In this document: one piece after another, positions 45,812-58,398 of the stretch
Layout of the letters: each line of letters starts with the position of its first letter
How positions within the stretch are numbered: the first letter of the stretch is position 1
Assembly (NCBI RefSeq): GCF_958979055.1
Contig: NC_084892.1
Span: 2,807,501-2,871,500, forward strand
From: Alnus glutinosa
Taxonomy: Eukaryota; Streptophyta; Magnoliopsida; Fagales; Betulaceae
DNA: 64,000 nucleotides
Direction of reading: 5' to 3'
Notes under the pieces: model-generated
The model's input: only the letters and a program-made list of their open reading frames with translations
Told to the model about the DNA's origin: nothing
Databases searched by the model: none
Made by a program: the position numbers and the translations under genes

Positions 45812-45996
45812 CGAGCAAGGGGCTACACATAATCCTCTTGTCCACCTTTTGTCCTCTCAAAATTGATATGGCTCTTAAAATCACCATTGGATCAAAATTT
45901 AATAATGATCTATCATAAATTCAATGGTGATTTTAAGAGCCACATCAAATTGGGGAGGACAAAAGGAGCACAAGAGGATGATGTGTAGCATTACTC
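45812..45996. mobile_element. Palindromic MITE (GAGTAATGCTA family), copy A
   Basis: Fold-back element with CTACACATAATCCTCTTGTCC on the left and GATGATGTGTAGCATTACTC on the right; the left terminus is worn (GAGCAAGGGGCTACAC). Same family as 25009-25190. It lies within about 60-240 bp upstream of the likely F-box transcription start. Confidence 0.8.
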
Positions 45997-46004
45997 ATTT
46001 TATA

Positions 46005-46185
46005 AGTAATGCTACACATAATCCTCTTGTCCACCTTTTGTCCTCCCAAAATTGATGTGGCTCTTAAAATCACCATTGGATCAAAATTCAATAATGATCT
46101 ATCATAAATTCAATGGTGATTTTAAGAGCCACATCAAATTTGGGAGGACAAAAGAAGAACAAGAGGATGATGTGTAACATTACTC
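46005..46185. mobile_element. Palindromic MITE (GAGTAATGCTA family), copy B
   Basis: Almost identical to copy A and separated from it by about 8 bp (ATTTTATA); ATTTTATA also occurs two bases past its right end, a possible target duplication, suggesting copy B inserted at the edge of copy A. Confidence 0.8.
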
Positions 46186-47182
46186 ATATTTTATACACCA
46201 CACTATCTCACTTCGATCACGGTTCACACTATGCAAAGTCTACTAATTATTATTATTATTTTTTTTTTATTGTAAAAAAAAGGTAATTATTATTATTTTT
46301 TTTTGTTCTTTTTTAGTAAAGTCAATATATTTTCACATCGGCTAATTTGGTGTTTGAAAGTAGCTAACATTTTTTTTAAAAAAAAAGAAAAAAGTTATAT
46401 AAAAGTCATAAACATATCATATATGATATATCTTTAATTGGCTTTTTATATCATATCATATATCTTTTTTTAAGTGACTAATATAAAAGGCCAATTAAAA
46501 TTTTTCACATTAACTAGTATAAAGCTAGTATAAAAATTTAGTGTGAAGAATAATATTACTCTCATTTTTTTTTTTCTTTTTTGTAGTTATGGTAAATACA
46601 CTCATCTCACCCCATCCTATTGGATTGATATGACAGTACCCATTAACTTCTGTTAGGAAAAAAAAAAAATTACAAGATGTGATGTGGCACCACCAAGTAG
46701 GATAGGAGTGCGGTGTCCCAACATTTTTCGAGAGTAGTAGTCATGAAATAGAAATAATTTTATACACACATGACACATAACAAATAGATAGGCCAATGTT
46801 AGTGTGTACCATTGTTCTTAGAAACCATATTAGCTTCAGCTTTTCAGGAATTAAGAAGAAAGTGATACTGAAGCCAAAATTAGCACAGATGGTCATGGGC
46901 ATGTGATGGTAATGAAAACCAGTTTCATTTCAAACAGATTTTACATGACAACTGCTTTAAGACGTTCCAGTTCTTTCCGCTATAACATTTACATCAGCAA
47001 AGCATATATGGCAGGATTATAGAAAGTTCTTGTAAGCCCAATTAGCATCGGTTTCAGAGAAGAATGTATACACTGAAGGACCTGTTAGTGTGGCTGCTAC
47101 AAGATGTCACCAACGGGAGTAATAGAAGTATAAAATGAAGGGTTCCTTAGAGTCTTGATCCATCACAAGTTCAACATAAGTG
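46186..47182. other. Gene-free DNA and IscA-like 3' UTR
   Basis: A/T simple repeats to about 46400, then unremarkable sequence. The last 250 bases are probably 3' UTR of the IscA-like gene (minus strand). Confidence 0.45.
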
Positions 47183-50100
47183 TTAACCAGTGCCCTGCTT
47201 TGCAGCTGGAGGATTGGAAGTTGTCATGAAAGATTCACCGCAGCCACACTGCCCTTTAGAGTTCGGATTGACAAATATGAACTCAGACCTGACGAGGAAC
47301 AATATGAGGTACAATTTGAAATAGATGCAAACTCAGTGATGTAACAGCAATAGGAAAAAGCATATAACTACCACAAAATTAAGCAAAAGGGATATTTCAT
47401 TCATATTAGTACTAGCGGCATATCAGATAAAAGAATTTGATCGAGTCAAATGTTAGAAATATCTATCAAGGTCACACCAAAGACTCTTTCTCTCTTTCTA
47501 GTGCAGACTGAACCAGTCAGGTCCTCAATTTGTTCCACTGTGTAATACATAAATCAGTGACCACTCCCTCTGGCTTGCGAGTTTATTCATTTAGAGAGAG
47601 AGAGAGAGAGAGGGAGAGAAAGCACCTAAGTGGGTGGATGAGGTTATCAAGCTATTTAACATTCAGCATGGATGGTGGTTCTGCTAAGAGCCCCTTGAGA
47701 GAGAGAGAGAGAGAGTACGAGGAGGTTGGAGGCATATTTCCTCCTATCAGTAAGCCAGTGCAAGTGCTGAATTTCATTCTGACACAGGTATATCCTATGG
47801 CCAGACCAAAGCAATAAAATGGAGGGATTCAAATTCCATTTCCAGAATGGCACAACCTCAGCAAACACAATCTAGGGAATAGGTAATAATTGCTTATTTT
47901 GCTTCATGTGGAATGGTGATTCAGATCCAAATACACTCCATTACACAGAGAGAGCAAAAAGAGGATATATCACATAGTCAAAGTGAACAATGTTTATAAA
48001 CACCACCCTTTCCCCTCCCCACAAACCAGAAAAATAATAATAATAATAATTAAATAATAAAAAGAAAAACATGAAAAAATGAGTATACCTGAGCTTGTCA
48101 TCTACAAAATCCATCTTGGTCCCAATTACATGCATGAGGGCCTTTGGATCAATCAGTATCTTCACACCCTTGTCCTCAATCAATTCATCAAACTTCCCTT
48201 TCTCATCTATCACATTGATAAGCAAAATGAAACTAAGAACCGCTTTAATTAAATACTTTCAAGAAAATAAAAGGAATTAAAAAAAAATCAGTTCTTTTTG
48301 GTTAGATAGAAGAATAACACATCCATATGGCTGGAAGTTTATCATGAAGTTATTTCACCCATTAACATGCATAATCATTTTACTGTTGGCATCAATACAA
48401 GGAGCACACCAGATCATAGGAAAGTCAACCTGTCTAGATTACAGAATAAAAGATTCTTTTTTTTTTTTTAAGTCAGACTAAAAGATTCAGCAACATACTT
48501 CTTTTATACTAAACATCTTAGTTTACTTCCACATAGACTTGAAGCATCAATACAAGGTTTCAACTGATTCTCATCTCAAATCACAAAGTACATGGTTTTC
48601 TAGTGGCTTTTTCTTCAAACTTCAACAAGATCTTTATCAACCTAAAATGTTTTAAATTGAAGTTTGACATAGATGGTTGCTACCAACACACTTCCTACAG
48701 CATGATTTTACATCTGTATCCATTGACAAGGAAAATCGAGATGCAAGTTTGACCTTAATTCAAATAATTTCTTCTTATGTATATCTGTGGGTTCTCGTAT
48801 TAAAAAACAACAAAACAAAAAACTTAAAATGAGAAACGATAAGGAAAACTATCCAAAGGCATCTAGGAAAGGAACGATGAAAAGAAGTGCTCCTTCGTGA
48901 CGGTGAAGCTATACAACACGCACCATCTTGCTTTTTTGCCTGTGTCTGAACTGAAGGGCTGTATTAGTCCACTTCCAGTTTATAGGAGAGACAATCTGCT
49001 GCTCTTAGGAAGGATACATGCCATAGATTATGTCCTAAGGCTGCTTGGAGGACTATCAATCGAAGAACAAAGAGTCCACTCAAAAGCCCTAAGAAGACCA
49101 ATAATTAGTCCATTACTCTTTGCCTCCTTACTAAGCCAATATGGTACATAATAACCCATAAGGCTACTCAAAGAGGCGGTGAATTTTAGAAAGAAACAAC
49201 AAAGAAAAAGATATTAAAAAAGAAGTTGAAAATAGCATTTCCCACAGACCCCTTATGCTTCTTGTTTGCAGCATGGATCTGTTCGGTAGTAGAGATATTT
49301 AGAGAGCAATAGAGATCAAAACCACCACCAGAGGGCTGGTCCTGTTCACTAAACAGCCAGAAAAAGGAAAGAAACGAACTTTCTTTGCTGAAAATCATCA
49401 AACCCGAGAATACAAATCTAATCAGAGTCCTTAAGCATACTTCTATACTATCAACCACTAACCCGAACCCAATCCCATATGATCAAGATCTCTGAATACT
49501 CATTTATCAAGAGGACAGCTAAAACCAAAAATCTATGTGATTAAGTTATGTTGGATCGCTGTGTCAAAATCTGCTACACCAACCGAACATTTATGTTTAA
49601 ATGAGGATTACAGGGAACTTTAAGATAACTTAGATTCATAGCAAATTGATCCTTTCCCAAGTTAAACCAAGGCCATAATTTCCTCAAAGCTTCGTTCTTT
49701 TACCGTACCATAGAACATAATCACACCCAATAATAAGCACAATAGCAATAATAACAACACTGTTGAGAGCACTAACATTCATTTCAGATCCCAGTGATTA
49801 AATCAAAGTCAAGCCAGATTATTCTACAAACCACATCTTTGCGTTACTAAACAGTTAACATATGATACTTCATACTTCATAGTGCAAAAATCTTAGCTTC
49901 ATCAAATACACCCTTTCATATTCCCTAATTATTTGCAATTACAAACAAACTAAAGCTTTAAAATTTAAAGATCATCGAAAAACTAAAAGGCCCAAATGCA
50001 AATGTGAGATTAAACTGCAAGTTCATGGAGATCCACCTGCGTAGTTGAGAGTGTACGACAAGCCGTTGCAGCCGCGAGCCTTGACGCCCAGTTTGAGGAA

Positions 50101-50229
50101 GGGCCGCTGGCGCTGCTGTAGCAGGTTGCGTATTCTGGCGGCGGCAGCGTCCGTCAACGTCAGCGCTTGGCGCTTCGCTGCTGCTGTTCCGATCTTCTCT
50201 GCAGCGGCTGCGAGAATTCGAGAAGCCAT
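47183..50229 (-). CDS. Iron-sulfur cluster assembly protein, IscA-like (mitochondrial type)
   Basis: Three exons, 50037-50229, 48089-48206 and 47183-47288, join in frame to 138 residues plus stop; the acceptor of intron 1 is TGATAG and both introns are GT-AG. The protein has a short Ala/Arg-rich leader ([20 protein letters not shown]), then the A-type scaffold domain: [31 protein letters not shown] (first Cys), [19 protein letters not shown] and [10 protein letters not shown] (the Cys-X-Cys pair). All three cluster-binding cysteines are present. A-type proteins carry Fe-S clusters or iron to target enzymes. Its close resemblance to Arabidopsis IscA-like 1 and the leader suggest mitochondria, not plastids. 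Introns carry (GA)n tracts near 47594-47613 and 47696-47715. Confidence 0.93.
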
Positions 50230-50939
50230 AGTGATTTTTTCCGAATCCTCTGATCCCCCAATGCCGCCACGACGGTAATTTCGTTATCTTCTTCGAGAAC
50301 GCTCTAGTGATATCGGCTTATATTTTATAAGTCAATTTTTATTGCGAATTGAAAAAGTGTTTTTGACATCCTGTATAGCTGAGATTTACTTTGGAGGGGA
50401 TTGTTACGGTTAAGAAGTGTTTTTCAAAAGTATTGTCCGTTGGTTAAATCCATTTTTAATTTTTATTCTCAGAATAAAAATTTCTCACAGTCAATTTTGT
50501 CAATAGATTTTATAAGCCATCAAAACATAATTTTAAAAAATATGTTTTCTCATTATTCACAATTTTGAATATAAAAAAAATAATATATATAATGCAAAAA
50601 AATGAACACTCAAACACGCCCTTAACTATTGAGCAATAACAACTCAAAGTCAAACACAATTTTACTGCATGATGATCATGATAGAGGTAAGGATTTTTAG
50701 CAAATTTTTGTTCAAATAGTTAATAATTTTGACAATAAATATAATAGAACTCACAAGATATTTATCTGTCATAATAAATGGTAAGACAATTTCAAATTTA
50801 TTTGGACAAACATGTTTCATAAGACTCACAATGGACTGTATAAATTATTAGCAATTTATAAAACAAATTATTGAAAATTCTAATCCAAGCTTTATGACTA
50901 GATTTTATATAATATCAATTGTCCTTAAGAAGTAACTTA
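50230..50939. other. IscA-like 5' flank, gene-free
   Basis: The first 50-100 bases are probably 5' UTR and promoter of the IscA-like gene; the rest is AT-rich with no gene seen. Confidence 0.4.
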
Positions 50940-51706
50940 TGCTCCGTTTGTTTCAGCGTAAAATGATTTCTGGAAAATGGTTTCGGTATTTTCCGGTGTT
51001 TGGTAGGAGCGAAAATAATGGTTAACCGGAAAATGATTTCCGTTTGACCAAAAATGCTTAATAAATTTTAGAAAATGATTTACGCTTTTTAAAAGCGTAA
51101 ATCATTTTAGAAAATGATTTACGCTTTTTAAAAGCGTAAATCATTTTCCGTAAATAGTAGATGCAATCGATTCTTTTTTAAACAACGTAGTCGACCTTTA
51201 CGTTCAAGCAGTTGACTATTGCCGAATTTCGAGAAGTTAGATTCCGACTCCGGTCGGTGCCGGAATTCGACAAATTAAGCCGGAATCCGGGGACGTCCGG
51301 CAGATGTCGCCGGATTCCGGTCAGAAAGCCGGAGATTCGGCCATCTGGTCGGAATCTTGGACGGATCCGGCCGTCTGGCCGGGATACTGGCCAGGACGGC
51401 CGGTTTCCGGTCAGCTGGCCGGGATTCGGCCGTTTTGTGCCAGATTCCGGCAACTTTTGCCGGATTTTGTATATGCCAAATTTTAAAAAATATTTTTATA
51501 TTATTTTATATTAATATTTTTTATTTTGTGAATAAAATTTAATTTTTTAAATTAATATGATTAAATTAAAATATAAAAAATATTTGTAATTTTCCGTATG
51601 CGCCAAACACCGAAAAATGATTTCGACGAAAAATATTTTTCTGAAAAATGACTTCCCCAAAATTATTTTACGATAAAAACCATTTTACGCCGAAACAAAC
51701 GGGGCA
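50940..51706. mobile_element. 767-bp TIR element with TTA target duplication and CCGG-rich core
   Basis: Ends TGCTCCGTTTGTTTC (50940) and GAAACAAACGGGGCA (to 51706) are inverted repeats with one mismatch, and TTA flanks both sides (50937-50939, 51707-51709), fitting a PIF/Harbinger-type or similar element. Subterminal sequence repeats TTTTCCGG, GTAAAATGATTT and their inversions, with two adjacent AGCGTAAATCATTTT-type palindromes near 51075-51150. The centre (about 51245-51475) is GC-rich with about 15 CCGG sites. Small frames there are accidental. A fragment of the same family is in FtsZ2 intron 3 (about 56310-56400). Confidence 0.8.
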
Positions 51707-52424
51707 TTAATCGACTGAAAATTACGTTTTATGAAGTAGAGGTCACCAGTTCGAATCTCTCATTTATCTCAAATGTGGACATATTAAAAAAAAAAAAAAA
51801 AAAAGATTTATATACATCAATTAAAGATGGGTTAAACAAATATTTCTATAGTTTTGTGCAGAGCCGCGATTATGGGTTAAACAAATATTTCTATAGTTTG
51901 AAGCAATTTTTTACATAGCAGTGCCAAAATTTGGTATCTTTAATCTTTATGACTAGACATGATTATTCTGAGAGTCAGTATAACTGGAAATAAAGAAAAA
52001 ATTATAATGGAATTTTTATATAATTGGTACTGTACGTATAGAATAAAGCATAGATTAATAATTTAAAGGCCTAATTTAGTAGCGAATCTAAAATGAAATA
52101 TTTTAGTATGACTAGAAAGATTTTTGGTATAGAAATTCAAAATAATGAATAAATAAAAAAATTGTACATGTCTTATTAGACAAGCCTAGCATTTTATGCC
52201 GAATAACCACCTCTAACCCTTTTAACGGGTGGTCGACCCTCCCTTAAATTAAAGAATAGTCGATCATTCCACCAAACCTTTAGAGTAGAGTGACTACCCT
52301 CGAGGTCATTGTCATTAGGGGTGGACCAAATACTCGCAACCAACGTGACCACTAAATTTATAGAATTTGGTGCTCACAACTTCTCTCAAAAGACCATTTG
52401 GTTGGGTGGTTTTGTTAAAAAAAT

Positions 52425-52460
<36 letters not shown>

Positions 52461-52660
52461 CTCTGCTGACATGGCAATAGTAGACACTGCCACGTCATTG
52501 GCACGAGATTTTCGTTGCTGGCCGAAAGAGCTTCATTATCAACGGAAAGAGATAGGGAGGGCAAACCAAATAGTGACTAAAAAACCCTCAATTGGAAAGC
52601 TAAGTAACCAAACAGTGACTAAAGTACTAAACCCCCAATTGGACCTCATGAGCTCAGCAC
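51707..52660. other. Gene-free DNA upstream of FtsZ2
   Basis: At about 51723-51805 a tRNA-like motif (GAGGTCACCAGTTCGAATCTC, a good B box) followed by an A-run suggests a 5'-truncated SINE tail. A CCACC/GGGTGGTCG hairpin repeat lies near 52205-52240 and a 30-A run near 52429-52456. The frame 52309-52674 is not convincing. Confidence 0.45.
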
Positions 52661-52689
52661 CCAAATGCTTCTAGGAGGTTTGCTCTCTC

Positions 52690-53190
52690 TGTTTCCTCGG
52701 GCTCAGCTGTCACAGGTCTCTTTCTCTAGAACCCAGGTGCCGTTTTTGCTTTCTTGCTTCATTTCGATGCATTTTGTTGATGATTTTTGGAGTTAATTCT
52801 CTTCTGAATTTCTTGTTCAAAATGGTGTCTCATTTTAGTACTGTAGTCGCTCTAGGCTGTATGAGCACGCAGAATTTGGTGATTGTTGCTGGGATTCTCA
52901 TTGATTCTGGGGCACCTGCCTCATTCTATTCTCTACTGTTCTCGGGGTTACAAACATACTACATTTCTGGGTTCTTGTGTTTCGTGACTAATCTGATGTT
53001 TATGATATGATTTCTGAGATTGATTTTGTTTTAGCGCTTATTCGGTCTCTCCCAATCAGATATAGACTGTAAGTTCCAAAATGTGGTGTTCTAATTATTG
53101 CCGGGTACTGTTTTGATCGTCTGTTTTTTTATTAACAGGTCTAAAATTCGGAATTTAAGCCATTTGTGGTCTTGAAATTTCTTGACGCAG
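52690..53190 (+). other. Probable FtsZ2 leader exon and 5' UTR intron
   Basis: A CT-rich leader ends at CCCAG/GTGC (52736/52737), and an acceptor GACGCAG ends at 53190, 35 bp before the start codon. The enclosed 454 bp would be a leader intron. A frame at 52774-53010 and a GTG-initiated extension at 53166 fall in it and are rejected. Confidence 0.45.
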
Positions 53191-53225
53191 TGTTAGCTTT
53201 CTTTTCTCTCGAGTTTCGCCATTAC

Positions 53226-56162
53226 ATGATGACTACTTATATGAGTACGAGTTTGATGCCTTCTAGTACTCGAAACCCAACCGGGGTGTTAACTGTTCTT
53301 GGGGGAAGAGTATCAATTGAGAATCACTTTGGTAGAGCCTGCTGTGTGAAAATGTCTGAGGAGAAGAATGGATTTTTGGGTTGTCGCCAAAAGTCAACTT
53401 CCCCTCATTTTAAGTGTTGTGCCAAATCCCAGAGTGTCAGTCCTTATCACAGTAAAGATCCTTTTCTGAATCTACACCCTGAAGTTTCATTGCTTAGAGG
53501 GGATGGGAACAATTCTGCGAACAACCCAAGAAGGGATAATTCAGGAGGCACTGTCACAGAGAGTTTAGGGGACACTTCTAGCCCAAATAATCACAATGAA
53601 GCTAAGATCAAAGTTATTGGTGTTGGAGGTGGTGGATCTAATGCAGTTAACCGCATGATAGAGAGTGCAATGAAGGGTGTGGAGTTCTGGATTGTCAACA
53701 CCGATGTTCAAGCCATGAAAATGTCACCTGTATTTCCTGAGAACCGTTTGCAAATTGGTCAAGAGCTTACTAGGGGTCTTGGTGCTGGTGGGAACCCAGA
53801 GATTGGCATGAATGCTGCGAAAGAAAGCAAAGAATCAATAGAAGAGGCACTTTATGGATCAGACATGGTCTTTGTTACGGTAGGTTTAACTTCTCTTCAG
53901 CCATTATGACTTTCTTTTTTTTTTTCCAGCGGAAACTGTTTTATATTGTTGTATTATTGTTGATGTTTTCTGACTGTAAGACCACTTTTTATGTGTTTTA
54001 TCTGCTCATTTCTAATACTTAACAGTCTTGGACTATCATTACAAATAAGAGGAAAAATCTTATAAAATCGGAAAAAGCAGGTTAATATTCTGGTCACACG
54101 GTGAGTGGGCCATCTCAGTGTGGCTTGCCTAGAATAATATCAGATGGAGTATCTTTATTTTCTCATCAATTATTGTTATGGGTGTGTGAAAAGACTTCTT
54201 TTCTGTTAGATAATTCCTTAATTTTGACACCCCTTCTCCTTCCAATTGGCACTGATTCCCTATTAACTACACATTCTATTAGTTGGGATGCAAATCAGCA
54301 AAGCGTACTGATGGATTGGGTTTATTTGAGAATATGGACCCATCTACATTGTTTATTTCTTTTAATATTTAGGTTTACTGTGCTTTCATCTGCTCTAAGT
54401 TTGTCAACATCCAATACTTTCTTTTTCTTGTTTTGCTCCCAACTATCTAGATTTAGTGGATCTGTTATTCTTAAATCTTGAAAGAATCTGAGCTGTAGCA
54501 TTATGTACATTAACATCATATTTTCTTCAAAATTTATGTTCTTATATGTTTTGGGATTTTGGCTATGTTCATATCTGTTCTCTAATGTTATAAAGTTATT
54601 AGATGGTTGCTGTGTCCAAAAATAGGTATCTATGTCACACGCAAAACTTGTGTCCCTGTCCATGAATCATAGGATTTGTTTTGTTAAAAACTAAGATGGC
54701 ATGTGCTAGCAGCTCTATGTGTTTGTGCAGTGCTCGTATCTTTTTCTTATCTAGGACTTCCAACTTCTATATGTGCAGGCTGGAATGGGCGGAGGAACTG
54801 GCACTGGTGGAGCTCCTGTAATTGCTGGGGTTGCAAAGTCAATGGGTATATTGACTGTTGGTATTGTCACAACCCCTTTCTCTTTTGAGGGACGAAGGAG
54901 GGCAGTTCAAGCCCAGGAAGGAACTGCAGCTTTAAGAGACAATGTTGACACGCTGATAGTCATTCCAAATGACAAGTTATTGACCGCAGTTACCCAGTCT
55001 ACCCCAGTAACAGAAGCATTTAACCTTGCTGATGATATTCTTCGTCAAGGTGTTCGTGGTATCTCTGACATAATTACGGTATGTGATCCAAAGAACCTGT
55101 TATAAGAACTTTATATTCTTTACTTCTGTGGTTAACACAATAAAAATAGTAAAAGTAGTAGTAGTAGTGTGCTATTAGTAGTAGCAATGCTAAATTAATC
55201 AATAGATAAGGGAACAAAAGAAAAAAGAACAAAAAAGAGAAGATCCTTGATATGTCATTACCTTTCTTTGTATTCCCATAGACCACAATATTGATTGTTG
55301 ATTCCTTAGAATTTTATTCATAATCATAGAGAATGATGCAAAGATTGTTGGAAAGGTATGTTAGCATTCTCTTTGAAAGCATCTCAATTAGTGATAGCCT
55401 ATATGCTGAAATAAATACTTAGTTACTTCTGTTACTGTTGGACAAAAAGCATTTCCCTAAAATCTCTCACCATATTGCATTGGATAATGAGGTAAAATTG
55501 CAGTTTTATGTTAACCTTTAGCTTTTGGATGCTGAAACTCCTTGATGTGCATAAATTTCTCTAAATGTATTTATGGAGGTCTCAATGCGAGCAATATTTT
55601 ATGAGCATTGCATTGGTGAATGATATATCTGATACATCTTTAATTTGTTTAGGTGAACAGCATCGATGACTATTGCTTTATAATTCTTTTACCGTTTTTG
55701 AGAGTTATGATTCTGCACTCTAATTAGTGGTGAGTCACCTTGATTGCAGATACCAGGACTAGTAAATGTGGATTTTGCTGATGTGCGAGCTATAATGGCA
55801 AATGCAGGTTCTTCATTGATGGGAATAGGAACTGCAACTGGTAATTTCAAGCTAATTCTTACAAGAAAAATTAGGATTTTTATATCGTGTTAAAATCTAT
55901 AATCATGAGTTAGGAACAATCTTTTCCTAAACCAGATTTACTGTATTGATTCTCATAGAAGAAAAACTTGTTTGATTTTGTGCTTTCTATTTACTTATAT
56001 ATTTTAAAATGTTCCTGTAAAGTGATACAAATTATATCAGGAATGGTTCTCAATCTGTTCTTGGTCTAACTGTAATTTAAGATGAGAAGGTAACATGATA
56101 TTTATTGTTGGTCAGGATGGTTATTGGGGCTTTTCTTACCTCTGACTCTTTCCTAACCAAAT

Positions 56163-56201
<39 letters not shown>

Positions 56202-58173
56202 GGTAAGGTCTAACAACAGCTGAAAATCTGGACACAATGTTTACGAACTGGGAAAATTACTCACAGCCAATGGACTAAAGTAGTTGGATTTTCACTAGAA
56301 ACATGAACTTAGGCTCTATTTGTTTCGACATTAAATCCTTTTTGTAAAACATTTTTCCTAATTTTCCGGTGTTTGGTACGACCAAAAATCTGGAAGGGGG
56401 CTTATCTTGCCTAGGATCAGTTTTTCTAATAATCATTGCAAACATGTTGCCAAAGTGAATTGTAACACAACCTTCCTATTGTCAGAAAAGTGAACTGGTG
56501 AATGATGGCTGCCCATGGACTGGGCATTGCAATAATTGTTGAGAAACGAAATAGAAGTTATCCCTTTCTAACTGGATATCCTTTACTTTACCCATTTTCA
56601 ACCCACTTTTGAGTGCTGCGTGGATTAGTTAGTTTTCAAATTCAGTTTGCAGTTGTCAAAGTATGCAAGGATATGTAATGCAATAGTGGGTTTGGCAAAA
56701 AGTCTACAAGTGCAGGTCCTATGCTTATTGGCCTTCAAAAAGTAATCGAGGTTGTTAAATAGCAGTCCTTGCACTGCTTGCTGTTTGATTTTCAAAAATA
56801 GTCATACATGTACACACTAAAGTTTCTAGAGATAGTTTTTGCTACTTTTATATTTTGGTATATGAGAATTTATGTTTAAATTGAACTGGAAGGAAGCAGA
56901 TTGTTCATATCCAAGCATATGTTGGTTTTGTAATGATGCTTAGCTTGTCATGCTATTGGCAGTTCATTTGCCTGAGGATACCTTTTGATCGAGCTTCTTT
57001 TATTAGAATTTTTGGTCTGTTCTCATCAAGTGTGCACAAAAAACACTAAAAAAAATTGTGGTGCTTGTTTCTGTGTAGGGAAGACCAGGGCGAGAGATGC
57101 CGCATTAAATGCCATACAATCACCTTTACTAGATATTGGTATTGAGAGGGCGACTGGAATTGTGTGGAATATAACTGGTGGAAGTGATTTGACCTTATTT
57201 GAGGTATTTCTCTCTTGCTTTTATTTGGCATTTTATGAAAACAATCCCATGTGCATGAGATTTGATGTCATGCTGGTAAGAGTAACACCAAATATATTGC
57301 AGTCTAAAGTTGGATTTATCAATTCTTAGAATGAAGTGCTTTATGGATTGTATGAATTGTTGTAAAGGGTGCGTTGCACCTCAGGCCACTTATTTAAGCA
57401 ATTATTTAAACAGCATATCTTGATTTACTTGAAAAATGGGATGAATCATATACTTTTTAACTTGTCTTCACATATTATCATTTTGTTAAATTTTTGTAGA
57501 CGTCTTGGTGTTGCTCGTGGCTTTTCTTTTTCGATTGTTAAATTTCACATCCTAAATTATAGATTAAGCTGACGCTGTTATGAAGTATATTTTACCCATT
57601 CAAATTTAAAATTTCATTTATTAATTTTAACCTGCTGGAGAGATGTTGCAATCTCATTCCTCATATCTTACCTCAGAGCCAACTAGACAAAAAAATTATA
57701 TTTGGAAGGAGATTATACTCACTCGGCCTTAAAATTGAATCAGTTCTGTTGATCTTCTCTATAGAATTTACATGGTTGAGATATAATTGTCTTGAAATTC
57801 TTATCAGTTTTGAAATTCTGCTATCTTCTCTTTCTCATTACGGTTAAGCTCTATTACAAACAATGTGATAATATCTCTCTCTCTGTTCAATTTCAATGTG
57901 GGTATTGTCACAGGTAAATGCTGCAGCAGAGGTTATATATGACCTTGTGGACCCAACTGCCAATTTAATCTTTGGAGCAGTGATAGATCCGTCACTCAGT
58001 GGTCAAGTATGTTAGCTTAAACTAACATAAGCAGGGTAAACTTCTATTCATCTGAATACATGATGTATTTTATATGTTTTGGTACTTCATTCAGGTCAGT
58101 ATAACTCTAATTGCTACTGGATTCAAACGCCAAGAAGAAAATGAAGGCAGGCCCCTCCAGGTATTGCTTCTCT

Positions 58174-58235
<62 letters not shown>

Positions 58236-58398
58236 CCAATTCTGCTGGGTTTTTGTCAATATGCAGGCTAGTCAGCTAGCACAAGGAGACATTGGCTCTG
58301 GAATTAACCGGCGACCTCCCACTTTTGCTGATGGTGGGTCAGTGGAAATTCCTGACTTTCTAAAGAAGAAAGGACGCTCACGCTATCCAAGAGTCTAG
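53226..58398 (+). CDS. FTSZ2: Plastid division protein FtsZ2
   Basis: Seven exons, 53226-53879, 54779-55078, 55750-55840, 57079-57203, 57914-58006, 58095-58160 and 58267-58398, join exactly in frame to 486 residues. After a transit-peptide region (about 1-100, containing [15 protein letters not shown]) comes the GTPase: [16 protein letters not shown], the tubulin signature [29 protein letters not shown] and [15 protein letters not shown]. FtsZ2, not FtsZ1, is shown by the C-terminal [17 protein letters not shown], the ARC6-binding tail. It polymerises with FtsZ1 in the stroma as the Z ring dividing chloroplasts. Translation starts at MMTTYMS (first or second ATG, 53226 or 53229), matching MATYVS of Arabidopsis. 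Intron 3 carries a 36-G run and a TIR-element fragment; intron 6 is mostly (CT)n. Confidence 0.97.
56164..56199 (+). repeat. 36-G homopolymer in FtsZ2 intron 3
   Basis: An unbroken run of 36 G. Such runs are unusual in plant DNA and their length is unreliable in sequencing. Confidence 0.8.
58168..58231 (+). repeat. (CT)n microsatellite in FtsZ2 intron 6
   Basis: About 30 CT units fill the intron between the exon 6 donor and the exon 7 branch region. The duplicated copy at 61957-61987 is half as long, showing fast change. Confidence 0.9.

Noticed and set aside
48897-49151. 84-codon frame in intron 1 of the IscA-like gene
   Set aside because: No recognisable domain or codon character.
52774-53010. 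78-codon frame upstream of FtsZ2
   Set aside because: Hydrophobic but without domain; falls inside the inferred 5' UTR intron.
53166-53225. N-terminal extension of FtsZ2 from a GTG codon
   Set aside because: Plants rarely start at GTG and an intron acceptor ends at 53190; the Met-Met-Thr-Thr-Tyr start matches the family.
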